Positions 8,997 to 17,544 of a stretch of 64,000 nt of DNA are shown here, piece by piece (the first letter of the stretch is position 1; each line of letters opens with the position of its first letter). Under the pieces are notes generated by a model. The model was given only the letters and a program-made list of their open reading frames with translations. It was not told the DNA's origin and did no database searches. The stretch lies in contig NZ_AP022568.1 in NCBI RefSeq assembly GCF_010727605.1, positions 2,480,001 to 2,544,000 on the forward strand, written 5' to 3'. This stretch comes from Mycobacterium simiae. Its GTDB lineage: Bacteria > Actinomycetota > Actinomycetes > Mycobacteriales > Mycobacteriaceae. The translations under genes were made by a program, and so were the position numbers.

Positions 8997-9902
8997 TTGA
9001 ATCTGCAGCAGCTGCGCTACGTGCTGGCCGTGGCTGAAACACGGAGTTTCACCCGAGCGGCGGACGGTCTTTTTGTGGTCCAATCCGCGCTGAGTCAGCA
9101 GGTGCGCAAGCTGGAGAGCGAGTTGGGTGTGCAGATCTTCAACCGCACCACGCGATCGGTCTCGCTGACGCCGGCCGGCGAATCCCTTGTCCCGTTGTTG
9201 CGGCAGGTCATCGCGGGAGTCGATCAGATCATCGTGGATGCGCAGGCATTGCGCGGAACGGTGACGGGGCGACTGACCGTCGGGATGATGGAGATCCCGT
9301 CGGAAAGCCTGGACATGGCCGCCCTGATGGCCATGTTCCACGCGCGCTATCCCGACGTGTCGGTGACGCTACGCAGCGGGGGCAGCGACCTTCTCGTCCA
9401 AGCCACCCGCGACCGCAAGCTCGATGTGGCCATCGTCGGCTCGAATGTGGCGCGATCGGGCGACCAGATCTCCTTCGACCACTTGTTCTCCGAGTCGCTC
9501 GTCGCGGTGCTGTCGATACAACATCTGCTCGCCGCCCGCCCGTCGGTCTCACTCGGTGAGTTGGCGGAGCTGCCCTTCATCGACTTCCCGCCGGGCTATG
9601 GGCTCCGTCACGAGACCGACCGCGGCTTTGCCGGAATTCAGCGTCGCGTCGCATTCGAAGTCACCCGCGTCGACGAGGTCATACATTTCGTGTGCCAGGG
9701 CCTCGGCGTGGCGCTGCTGCCCGAATCGGTGGCACGCAATCGGGCGCAAACCAATGCCAGCCTCGTCCTGATTCCGGTACAGGGCGCGGTGCTGCGCAGA
9801 GAGGTTCATCTCGTCGCACCACAGGCGGCGCTACGTTCCGCGGCAACGAACGCGTTCATCGATTGCGTGCACGAACACATCGCCCGCAAGGCGACGGCCT
9901 GA
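8997..9902 (+). CDS. LysR-family transcriptional regulator
   Basis: 301 aa. The N-terminal helix-turn-helix is plain: LQQLRYVLAVAETRSFTRAA, then QSALSQQVRKLESELGVQIF and LTPAG. The rest is the two-lobed effector domain. TTG 8997 is preferred because GAAGGTG (8984-8990) is 6 nt upstream; TTG 8982 and GTG 8988 are also in frame. It faces the PHP-like gene across about 76 nt containing TGATC/GATCA-type dyads, the usual place for a LysR site, so it may regulate that gene and the sulfonate operon (inference). Confidence 0.9.
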   Translation: MNLQQLRYVLAVAETRSFTRAADGLFVVQSALSQQVRKLESELGVQIFNRTTRSVSLTPAGESLVPLLRQVIAGVDQIIVDAQALRGTVTGRLTVGMMEIPSESLDMAALMAMFHARYPDVSVTLRSGGSDLLVQATRDRKLDVAIVGSNVARSGDQISFDHLFSESLVAVLSIQHLLAARPSVSLGELAELPFIDFPPGYGLRHETDRGFAGIQRRVAFEVTRVDEVIHFVCQGLGVALLPESVARNRAQTNASLVLIPVQGAVLRREVHLVAPQAALRSAATNAFIDCVHEHIARKATA

Positions 9903-9904
9903 CT

Positions 9905-11431
9905 CTAGGACCCCTCCCGGGCGGGTTGCGGCGGCATCGAGCGTCCCACCTCCACCGCACCGTGGATCTCCACGGTGCCGCCGGTCGCGTGGTGCTGTCG
10001 CTGCCAATCGCTGATCGCCTGATGCGCGGCGTGGTCCAGATAACTCACCAGCAGGTGGACGGTGACATTGGTGCGCTCCGGGATCGACGACAGCACCCGA
10101 GTCAGCCGAGGCAGAGCCAGAAAAGTGCACGCTCCCTCGACGACCACCCGCCATTCGTCGTCCGCGAATTGGGCATCGATCCTGGTGCGGATTACCCGCC
10201 AACCGGTGAGGGCGATCGCCAGGGCGAAGCCGATCATGACCCCGTGCAGCAGGTTGAGAAAGACAACCGCCGCGACGGTCACCAGATAGATAGTGAAATC
10301 GCCTGTCTTCATTGCGGATTCAATGTGCGCGGGCTGCAACAGCTGCATCCCGATGACGATCAACAGCCCGGCCAGTGCCGCGGTCGGAATCTGCTCCACC
10401 AATCCGGCGAACGGCAATGCGAACACCAAGATCCAGACCCCGTGCATGATCGTTGACGCGCGAGTCTTGGCGCCGGCGTGGACATTTGCCGCGCTGCGGA
10501 CTATGACTCCAGCAATGGGAAGTCCCCCAAGCGCACCGGAAACGATGTTGGAGGCACCCTGCCCAATCAACTCGCGGTCGAAGTCGGTGCGCGGGCCGTG
10601 GTGCAGTCGGTCGATCGATACCGCAGTCAGCAGACTCTGCACGCTGGTGATGAGCGTCACCGTGATGATGCCGACGACGACGGCGGCCCAATTCCCCTGC
10701 GGTATCCCCGGCAGCTGCACCGCTTCCAACACCGACCCGTCCAACTCGATCCGGGAAACCCGGAACGGGAACGCCAGTGAAACGGCCGTCACCACCACGA
10801 TCGCAACCAGCGGACCGGGCACGGCAGCCACTTTGGCGGGCATCCACCGCCAAGCCACCATGATGCCAATCACAACCAATCCCAACAGGACTCCTGGCTT
10901 GTGCGCATTGGCGATCTGGTGTGGCAGCTCGACGACGTTGTTCCAAGCCGTGCTTTTGGACTCCCCGCCGAGCAATACGTGCGCTTGCTGAAGCGCAATA
11001 GTGATCCCGATCCCCGCCAGCATCGCGTGCACGACGACGGGCGAAATCGCCAACGCGGCCCGTGCCACCCTGCTGAGGCCCAGTAGAACCTGCATGATCC
11101 CCGCACACACTGTGATGAAACACGTTATTTTCCAGCCGAATTGGCCGACCAGCTCGGCCACCACGACAGTCAGGCCTGCTGCCGGGCCGCTGACCTGCAA
11201 CGGCGAACCGCCGATAGCTCCGCCCACGATCCCGCCGACGATCGCAGCGATCAGACCGGCAAGAACCGGCGCGTTGGACGCGATGGCGATTCCTAGCGAC
11301 AGCGGCAGCGCGACCAGGAAGACCACCAGCGACGCGGACAAGTCGTGGCGAAATACCGGGTCCAACCGCTCCCGCAACGACGCGGACCGTCGCTGCGTCG
11401 CCCGTCGCTCGGGCTGCTCCATGAGTTGCAT
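9905..11431 (-). CDS. SulP-family anion transporter without a carbonic anhydrase domain
   Basis: 508 aa. Residues about 30-410 carry 10 or more hydrophobic helices, with SulP hallmarks such as VSGPAAGLTVVVAELVGQFG, VVHAMLAGIGITIALQQ and GLPIAGVIVRSAANVHAGAKTR. The last ~90 residues (VVEGACTFLALPRLTRVLSSIPE) form a short STAS-like tail. From memory it resembles the N-terminal part of M. tuberculosis Rv3273, which continues into a beta-carbonic anhydrase; here the protein stops before that domain. Likely substrate is sulfate or bicarbonate. GGGAGGGACC before the ATG is a good ribosome site. It converges with the LysR gene, 2 nt apart. Confidence 0.85.
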   Translation of the reverse strand: MQLMEQPERRATQRRSASLRERLDPVFRHDLSASLVVFLVALPLSLGIAIASNAPVLAGLIAAIVGGIVGGAIGGSPLQVSGPAAGLTVVVAELVGQFGWKITCFITVCAGIMQVLLGLSRVARAALAISPVVVHAMLAGIGITIALQQAHVLLGGESKSTAWNNVVELPHQIANAHKPGVLLGLVVIGIMVAWRWMPAKVAAVPGPLVAIVVVTAVSLAFPFRVSRIELDGSVLEAVQLPGIPQGNWAAVVVGIITVTLITSVQSLLTAVSIDRLHHGPRTDFDRELIGQGASNIVSGALGGLPIAGVIVRSAANVHAGAKTRASTIMHGVWILVFALPFAGLVEQIPTAALAGLLIVIGMQLLQPAHIESAMKTGDFTIYLVTVAAVVFLNLLHGVMIGFALAIALTGWRVIRTRIDAQFADDEWRVVVEGACTFLALPRLTRVLSSIPERTNVTVHLLVSYLDHAAHQAISDWQRQHHATGGTVEIHGAVEVGRSMPPQPAREGS

Positions 11432-11734
11432 CGGTCCCTCCCTCGGTCGTTTACCTGGGGGACGTTCCGATAGGCGCCCCGACTCGTGCTAGTCGACATC
11501 GGCGTAACACGCTCACACACAGGCGAATACACAGTCCACCAACATCATTGTTGGGCCACGCCTGGGTTCTGGTCGACGGTATGTGCGCTTGCGACGCGGG
11601 TCAACCTGACTAGCCGGGCACATATCGAATGCAAATCTTCTTGGCCGAGTCGTTATAAATTCGCAATTACCCGTGACAAATAACCGCCATCACTTTGAAT
11701 CCTTTGCAACGCTGTTGATTTCGACCACACCCCG
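11432..11734. other. 303-bp intergenic region, relatively AT-rich
   Basis: Lies between the SulP start and the histidine-kinase stop, both leftward. No convincing gene. It holds an inverted repeat CCAACA-TCAT-TGTTGG at 11539-11554 and a clearly lower GC stretch at about 11620-11710. It should carry the SulP promoter and perhaps the end of the kinase transcript; no strong terminator hairpin was found. Confidence 0.6.
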
Positions 11735-13165
11735 TCAAGCGGGACCGCGACCGTCACCCGCCAGCTGCAACAACAGTCGCGTCCCGCCCAGCGGGCTGGC
11801 GTGCAGAGATGCCGTCCCGCCGTGCAATTCGGCTTGTTGAGCCACCAGCGCCAGGCCCAACCCCGAACCCGAACGCGACGCCGTCGAGCCGCGGGAGAAG
11901 CGTGCGAATACTGCGGTGCGTTCATCCTCGGGAACGCCGGCACCGTCGTCGTCGATCGCAATTTCCACACCCTTGCTGGAACTGCCTACGGTGAGTTGAA
12001 TTTTGGAGGCACCACCGTGTTTGACGGCGTTGGCAATCGCGTTGTCGATCACCAGCCGCAGACCCGTAGGCAAGCCCACCATCAACACCGTGGGCGACGG
12101 CACCAGCGACACCTCCACGTCGGGGTAGATACGCAGCGCGTCATGCGCGGCTCGATCCAACAGCTCGGTGATGTCGAACGGGACGAAGTCATCAACGGTT
12201 GTCAGCTCACCCTGCGCCAGGCGTTCCAGTGCCGTCAGCGTCGCTTCGATGCGGCTCTGGGTCCGAATGACGTCGCCGATGACCTCCTGGCGCTGCTCGG
12301 CGGCCAACTCCAGGGTGGACAGCACCTCCAAGTTGGTGCGCATTGCCGTCAGCGGGGTGCGCAATTCGTGCGAGGCGACGGCGGCGAAGTCGCGTGCCGA
12401 CTCCAGTGCCGCGCGGGTGCGCTGTTGCTCGTTGCCGATGCGGGCCAGCATCTGTTCGACCGCCTCGGCGATTTCGACGGCCTCCCGCACCCCGCGAACC
12501 TGGACCTCGTCCGGACTCGACTGGGCGTTGATCGCGCGGGCTTGCCGGGCAAGCAGCACAAAGGGATTGACCATGATCAACGAGATCACCCAGCCGACCA
12601 GGAACGTGCCGCCGATGACGCCGGCACAGATCAGCAGCACACGCAAGTGCAGTTCGTTGATGCGGTGCTGGGCTTCTGCCAACGGTGCGGCCAACGCGAT
12701 CGAGGCCGGCCCGGCCTCAAAGGTGCGCACGCGGTACTGCACACCGTTGATAGTGGTGTTGGCATATCCGTTGGCAAGCTTGGGCAGCACGATGTCGCTG
12801 GGCAACGACACCGTCACGGGCCCGACGCGCACCGTACGAACCAGGTTGCCGTCCGGCGTGGGCCGATTGGGGCCGGATTGCTGGGGGCTGTTGAGCAGCG
12901 TGTCGATATCCCCGAGGCTGCTGACGGAATCCAGGCGGCGATCGAGCTGGCTGTATTGGTCATTGGTGACCCCCACCCATACCCAGACGCCCAGCGTGAC
13001 GACGAGGGCGATCACGCCCAACTGCGCGACGATGACAATCGTGCGCAACGACAGCACACGCATCGGCAGCCGGATCTTCTTCAACGAGCGGATGTTGTGC
13101 TCCCTTGCTGATTGGCGGCCATCCCGGCCCATTATCGTCGTCGCGTCCGACCGACTCGGGCTCAT
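11735..13165 (-). CDS. PrrB-like sensor histidine kinase without an adjacent response regulator
   Basis: 476 aa. Two membrane helices (about 43-67 and 175-199) flank an extracytoplasmic sensor loop; a HAMP region follows. H-box FAAVASHELRTPLTAMRTN has the phospho-accepting H266; N-box DNAIANAVKHGG (N375), DDDGAGVP (405-412) and GSGLGLALV (433-441) complete the ATPase domain. The catalytic half matches my memory of mycobacterial PrrB closely. PrrB normally sits next to PrrA, but no regulator gene is nearby; instead the kinase start overlaps the preceding oxidoreductase stop (TGATG). It looks like an orphan paralogue at the end of the sel operon. Input signal unknown. Confidence 0.88.
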   Translation of the reverse strand: MSPSRSDATTIMGRDGRQSAREHNIRSLKKIRLPMRVLSLRTIVIVAQLGVIALVVTLGVWVWVGVTNDQYSQLDRRLDSVSSLGDIDTLLNSPQQSGPNRPTPDGNLVRTVRVGPVTVSLPSDIVLPKLANGYANTTINGVQYRVRTFEAGPASIALAAPLAEAQHRINELHLRVLLICAGVIGGTFLVGWVISLIMVNPFVLLARQARAINAQSSPDEVQVRGVREAVEIAEAVEQMLARIGNEQQRTRAALESARDFAAVASHELRTPLTAMRTNLEVLSTLELAAEQRQEVIGDVIRTQSRIEATLTALERLAQGELTTVDDFVPFDITELLDRAAHDALRIYPDVEVSLVPSPTVLMVGLPTGLRLVIDNAIANAVKHGGASKIQLTVGSSSKGVEIAIDDDGAGVPEDERTAVFARFSRGSTASRSGSGLGLALVAQQAELHGGTASLHASPLGGTRLLLQLAGDGRGPA

Positions 13166-14109
13166 CAGAGGGCCAACTCACCGGGCAGCCCGTCGCCGAG
13201 TGCGGCTTGTGCGAGCAGTTCGCCCAACACCGGCCCGAATTTCATCAGGTTGCTGCCGACGAACCCGACCACGCGGCCCCGGCGAACGGCCAGCCATCCG
13301 TCACCGCCCGCATCGAGCCACGGCGCACGCACCGTGACGCAGTCGACCTGCCCCACCGGGGACAGCGACGGGAACAGCGCCCGCACGCCGGCCGGGTCCG
13401 GCGACTCCTGTCCAAACGCCCAACGGCCGGTGCTGCCCAGCGGCAGCCCGTACCCTTCGGGCGCCGACAGGCAGGCGGCGCCGGTGGCGTCGGCGCCTTG
13501 GTAGGTGAATCGCGTGTGCGGCGCGAACTCGACGTCGAGTGGACCCAGCAGTTCCGTGGTCTGGGCGCCTGCGCATACCAAAACTCCGTCGCCACGGGTG
13601 ACGGCGCCATCCGCCAGACGCACCGAGCCGTCGTCGCCGAGTGAGACCACGCGGTCACGCCGAATCTCGACCCGGGCGGCCAATGCCGTCAGTGCCCGGC
13701 GGATGCGCAGGCTGCCGCCCAGCGGATCGAAGACCCCGGCCGCCCAGTGAGCTGCCACGAACGGGATGTGAGCTTGGATGCCGGGGCCGTCGAGCCAGGA
13801 GAAGTCGGCGCCGGCCTCGGTCAGCGCCGCCACCGTCGCCGCCGGCGGGGCCGCCGCGATGAAACCTTCGGACCCGAGCAGCCGCCCGGCACCCAACTCG
13901 CTCTCCCAACGTCGCCAACCGTCACGGGCCCGCATCGCGAGCCTGCACAGCGCTGGGCGCCGATGGGCGATGCGGAAGATGCGTGCCAGTCCCGCGGACT
14001 GCTCGGCGAAGGGCTCGCCGCGCTCAAAGACGACCACGCGCTCGCCGCCCCGGGACAATTCGTAGGCGGCGGCCAGCCCGCATATCCCCGCCCCGACGAC
14101 GACGATCAT
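13165..14109 (-). CDS. FAD-dependent oxidoreductase, DAO/sarcosine-oxidase-like
   Basis: 314 aa. The N-terminal FAD site is VVVGAGICGLAAAYELSRGG, followed by VFERGEPF, the usual ribose-binding Glu. SAGLARIFRIAH resembles the flavin-contact segment of monomeric sarcosine oxidase, and the C-terminus has VVGFVGSNLMKFGPVLG. It should oxidise a secondary or primary amine with FAD. It is somewhat shorter than the 370-390 aa typical of sarcosine oxidases. It begins 43 nt after selB and overlaps the PrrB-like kinase start by one base, so it appears to belong to the sel operon, for no known reason. Confidence 0.82.
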   Translation of the reverse strand: MIVVVGAGICGLAAAYELSRGGERVVVFERGEPFAEQSAGLARIFRIAHRRPALCRLAMRARDGWRRWESELGAGRLLGSEGFIAAAPPAATVAALTEAGADFSWLDGPGIQAHIPFVAAHWAAGVFDPLGGSLRIRRALTALAARVEIRRDRVVSLGDDGSVRLADGAVTRGDGVLVCAGAQTTELLGPLDVEFAPHTRFTYQGADATGAACLSAPEGYGLPLGSTGRWAFGQESPDPAGVRALFPSLSPVGQVDCVTVRAPWLDAGGDGWLAVRRGRVVGFVGSNLMKFGPVLGELLAQAALGDGLPGELAL

Positions 14110-14152
14110 CCGACAGCCTCGTCAATGCCCGATGCGGCAACCAAACTCCGGT

Positions 14153-15934
14153 TCATCGCACCACCTCGCGGTGACCGGCGTCCACACGGCGAGTCCAGCC
14201 CCGCGTATCGAGGTGTTCCAGCAGCGGAATGGCCACCCGTCGAGTGGTGCCGAGTGCCTGCCGGGCCGCGCTGGTGGTGAACGGCTGCTCGAGGCGGGCC
14301 AGCTCGCGCATTGCCAGCGCGGGGGCGGTGGGCAGCAGGACCACTCCGTCGCGCAGCCGCAGCACCCGGCCGGCCCGCTCGGCCGCCGCCAATTCGCGGG
14401 CGGACAGCCGCCATGCCGCCAGGTCGTCGGCCTCCGGTGCATGGAAAGGATCGGCACCCAGCCGCTCTTCCAACTTCCGCACCCCCACCTCGGCGTCGCC
14501 CAGATCGTCGCGTGCGCCGGCCAGCCGGATATGGCCGCCCTGCTGCTCAAGGCCCGCGTCCCGGATGACCGCATCCAGCAGCGCCGCGTCCGGCAGAGCC
14601 AGCAGATCGCGGGCGGCGCCGCGAGAAATCCCTTCCGCCAACGGATCTCGAGCATGCAGCTCCTCAACGGCGGCGCGCAGGCGATGTTGCCAGGCTTCAT
14701 ACGTCGCGCCGTGTACCCACCAGCCGTCCAGGATCCGCACCCCCGCTGGCGCCGTGGTCTGCAACGCCGGTAAACCCAGCCGACGCAGATGGCTTGCTCG
14801 CACCGCACCACGGCGGGCCACCTCCGACGCCAGGTCTCCGGCGGCGTCCATTCCGCTCAGGGTTACCGCCCTGCGGGTGCCGTCGCCGCGTCGGCGCAAC
14901 GCCGGCGGGTCGGCGTCGAGCACCCGGGCACCGCCCAGTACCCGGTGGCCGCCCGGGTCGCGCAGCACCAGCCGGTCGCCCAGCACCAGCGGCAGCTGCC
15001 GGCCGAACGTGAGCCGGGCGTGGTCTGCGTCGAACGGCCGTAGCCGCGCCGGCACGGCCGCGGTCCCGACGTGCACGACGAGTTGCGCCGGCGCTTCGGT
15101 CAGGGGGCCGCCGGTGGTGCGGCGAACGTCGAGGGTGCCGGTGCTCGGCCATGCGTCGGGGGTGACGAGCGCGTGCCCGCGCTGAACGACCGCACGGGAT
15201 ACTCCGCGCAGATTCAGCGCGACGCGCGCCACCGGACCCAGCGCGGGGCGGGGCTCGCCGCGGCTTTGCAAACCACGAATCACCACCGACTGACGCTGCT
15301 CGGCACCGAGCAGCTCGAGCCGGTCGCCAGTGGCTACGGTCCCGGCCGTGAGGGTTCCGGTGACGACGGTGCCCGCGCCGGTGATGGTGAACGATCGGTC
15401 CACCCACAGACGCACCCGCGCGGTGGTCTCCGGCGCGGGCAGCCGCGCGAGCACCTCGTCGAGGGTGTCACGCAGCTCGGTCAGCCCGATCCCGGTGACG
15501 GCCGAGACCACGACGCCGGGCGCATCGCACAACCCGGTGCCGGCCAGCTCGTCGCGGGCCTGGGCCAGGACTGCGGCGGCGCGATCGGGAGCTCGATCGG
15601 CCCGGGTGACCGCGATCAGTCCGTGCTCGATACCCAGCGCCGCGAGTGCGTCGCGGTGGTCGCTGGACTGCGCCTGCCAACCCTCGTCCGCGGCGACAAC
15701 GAAGCAGACCACCGGTGCGGGCCCGAGGCCGGCCAGGGTGTTGGCGAGGAAGCGTTGGTGGCCAGGCACGTCGACGAAGGCCACCTCACGGCCGGACGGC
15801 AAGGTGGTCCAGGCGAAGCCCAGGTCGATGGTCAAGCCCCGCCGCTGCTCCTCTTCCCACCGATCCGGCTCCATGCCGGTCAGGGCGCGCAACAGAGTGC
15901 TCTTGCCATGATCGACGTGGCCGGCGGTGGCCAC
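14153..15934 (-). CDS. selB: selenocysteine-specific elongation factor SelB
   Basis: 593 aa. It delivers Sec-tRNA to the ribosome at UGA codons followed by a SECIS hairpin. The G1 motif AGHVDHGKST is at the very start, G2 region RGLTIDLGFAW follows, G3 is DVPGH, and the G4 position reads VTRADR rather than NKxD, a change seen in SelB proteins. Later EF-Tu-like beta barrels precede Arg-rich winged-helix domains that bind SECIS. GTG 15934 is chosen because it puts the G domain at residue 1-13 as in other SelB; an in-frame ATG at 16072 lies inside selA. No good Shine-Dalgarno is visible; selA ends 38 nt upstream. Confidence 0.92.
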   Translation of the reverse strand: MATAGHVDHGKSTLLRALTGMEPDRWEEEQRRGLTIDLGFAWTTLPSGREVAFVDVPGHQRFLANTLAGLGPAPVVCFVVAADEGWQAQSSDHRDALAALGIEHGLIAVTRADRAPDRAAAVLAQARDELAGTGLCDAPGVVVSAVTGIGLTELRDTLDEVLARLPAPETTARVRLWVDRSFTITGAGTVVTGTLTAGTVATGDRLELLGAEQRQSVVIRGLQSRGEPRPALGPVARVALNLRGVSRAVVQRGHALVTPDAWPSTGTLDVRRTTGGPLTEAPAQLVVHVGTAAVPARLRPFDADHARLTFGRQLPLVLGDRLVLRDPGGHRVLGGARVLDADPPALRRRGDGTRRAVTLSGMDAAGDLASEVARRGAVRASHLRRLGLPALQTTAPAGVRILDGWWVHGATYEAWQHRLRAAVEELHARDPLAEGISRGAARDLLALPDAALLDAVIRDAGLEQQGGHIRLAGARDDLGDAEVGVRKLEERLGADPFHAPEADDLAAWRLSARELAAAERAGRVLRLRDGVVLLPTAPALAMRELARLEQPFTTSAARQALGTTRRVAIPLLEHLDTRGWTRRVDAGHREVVR

Positions 15935-15972
15935 GACACGAGAGACAGCAGAGATAGCAGAAACCGTGGTGC

Positions 15973-17313
15973 TCAGCGGTCCGCCTCGGATATCGCGGCC
16001 AGCGCGGCGGACACGGCGGCCAGCAAGCGGTCGTCGTCGGACTCCGGGATGCAGCGCAGATCGACCAGGCACGCGCCGTCGTGCACGCGCGGCAGTACCG
16101 CGGGCTCGCCGACGCGCAGGGCTGCCGCGGCGGCTACGGGCAGCTGGACCGCCCAGCCCGGCAACGGCACCCCCGGAGCGCCGCCGCCGCCGACCCGCCC
16201 GTCGTGCGCGACGACGGCGGCGCCGACCGTCTCGGCGAGACGCTGCGCTCGCTCGCGCAGCCGCCCGGGATCGGCGTGCAGCGCCTGCGCGACCGGCGAC
16301 CCGCCGGCCCGGATCGTGGCCTCGAGCGCGGCGAGGGTGAGCTTGTCGGCGCGGACCGCGCGCGCCAGCGGATGCCGGGCCAGCCGCTGGACTACCTCGG
16401 CGCGGCCCAGCACGATGCCCGCTTGGGGCCCGCCCAGCAATTTGTCACCGCTGGCCGTCACGATGTCGGCGCCGTCGGCGAGCGTGGTCGCGGCGTCCGG
16501 CTCGCCGGGTAGCAGCTGCTCGGGTGCAAGCAGCCCGCTGCCCAGGTCGGCCACCAGCGGCAGCTGTTTCTCAGCGGTCAGCGCCCGCAGCTCAGACACC
16601 GACACGGCGGAGGTGAAACCTTCCACCCGGAAGTTGCTTTGATGCACCTTGAGCACGCATCCGGTCTGCGGGCCGATCGCCTCGGCGTAGTCCTTCAGGT
16701 GGGTGCGGTTGGTGGTGCCGACCTCGCGCAGCCGGGCCCCGGTGGACGCGATCAGGTCGGGCAGCCGAAACCCGGCGCCGATCTCGATCAGTTCGCCGCG
16801 GCTCACGACGACTTCGCCGACGTCGAACTCGGCCTGGCCACCGCCCGCCAGCGCAGTGGTCGCCAACACCAGCGCCGCGGCCCCGTTGTTGACCACCAGC
16901 GCATCCTCGGCCGCCGGGCAAGCCTGCAGCAGCGCCTCGCGCAAGGCGACCCCCCGCTTCGACCGGGTGCCGCTGGCCAGGTCGAGTTCGACGTCGACAT
17001 AGCCGCTCGCCGAAACCAGCGCATCGACCGCTCCACCGGACAACGGCGCGCGACCCAGGTTGGTGTGCACAACAACGCCGGTGGCGTTGAGCACGGGCCG
17101 CAACCTCGTACTGCGCTGGGCCGCTAGCGTCGCCACCACCGCGTCGGGCACCTGGTCCGGCGGCAGAACGCCCCGGCGAGCCCGGTCCTGGATTTCGCGC
17201 ACCACGGCCCGGACGGCGTCCTGGCCCAACCGGTTTCGTGCCTCCCGCACCGACGGAAGCGACAGCAATTCGTCGGTGCGCGGAATCAGACGGCGCGGGT
17301 CGACCTGTGTCAC
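15973..17313 (-). CDS. selA: L-seryl-tRNA(Sec) selenium transferase SelA
   Basis: 446 aa. SelA converts Ser-tRNA(Sec) to Sec-tRNA(Sec) using selenophosphate and pyridoxal phosphate. Family landmarks are LNATGVVVHTNLGRAPL, VNNGAAALVL and the PLP lysine K291 in TASGDKLLGGPQAG. Length is close to the usual 460. The start is GTG 17313 with an AGGAGG run immediately upstream. tRNA-Sec lies 30 nt upstream on the same strand and selB follows, giving the order selC-selA-selB. Confidence 0.95.
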   Translation of the reverse strand: MTQVDPRRLIPRTDELLSLPSVREARNRLGQDAVRAVVREIQDRARRGVLPPDQVPDAVVATLAAQRSTRLRPVLNATGVVVHTNLGRAPLSGGAVDALVSASGYVDVELDLASGTRSKRGVALREALLQACPAAEDALVVNNGAAALVLATTALAGGGQAEFDVGEVVVSRGELIEIGAGFRLPDLIASTGARLREVGTTNRTHLKDYAEAIGPQTGCVLKVHQSNFRVEGFTSAVSVSELRALTAEKQLPLVADLGSGLLAPEQLLPGEPDAATTLADGADIVTASGDKLLGGPQAGIVLGRAEVVQRLARHPLARAVRADKLTLAALEATIRAGGSPVAQALHADPGRLRERAQRLAETVGAAVVAHDGRVGGGGAPGVPLPGWAVQLPVAAAAALRVGEPAVLPRVHDGACLVDLRCIPESDDDRLLAAVSAALAAISEADR

Positions 17314-17343
17314 TTACCTCCTCGACCTCCTCGGGTCTGCGTC

Positions 17344-17439
17344 TGGCGGAGGCGGACGGGAATCGAACCCGCCAGACCGAGATACTCGACCTCACCGGTT
17401 TTGAAGACCGGGGGGACCACCAGGAACCCAAACGCCTCC
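17344..17439 (-). tRNA. selC: tRNA-Sec (anticodon TCA)
   Basis: Read on the minus strand from 17439: acceptor strand GGAGGCG pairs with CGCCTCC, the anticodon arm CCGGT-CTTCAAA-ACCGG has anticodon TCA in a 7-nt loop, a long variable arm follows, and the T arm has the TTCGATT loop. Discriminator G is followed by an encoded CCA at 17344-17346. The total of 96 nt, large extra arm and UCA anticodon identify the selenocysteine tRNA. It is charged with Ser, then converted by SelA encoded 30 nt downstream. Confidence 0.93.
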
Positions 17440-17532
17440 ATGGACAACGTAGCTGGTCAGTAGCAATACCGAGTCGTCCGTAGCGGTCTTGTCAGATCCG
17501 CCACATCCGCGGGGCGGGTGAACCCACCCTCG

Positions 17533-17538
17533 TAGGCT
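17533..17538 (+). promoter_or_regulatory. -10 box for leaderless selD transcript
   Basis: TAGGCT fits TANNNT and ends 6 nt before the selD ATG, so transcription would start at or next to the start codon. No Shine-Dalgarno lies before the ATG. The 105-bp gap to selC must also hold the selC-selA-selB promoter. Confidence 0.5.
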
Positions 17539-17544
17539 CGTGCC

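Noticed and set aside
15071..16642. 523-codon rightward open frame
   Set aside because: Antisense to selA and selB; no motif.
17344..17439. Rightward tRNA reading of the same locus
   Set aside because: Only the minus strand gives a cloverleaf with TCA anticodon and 3' CCA.
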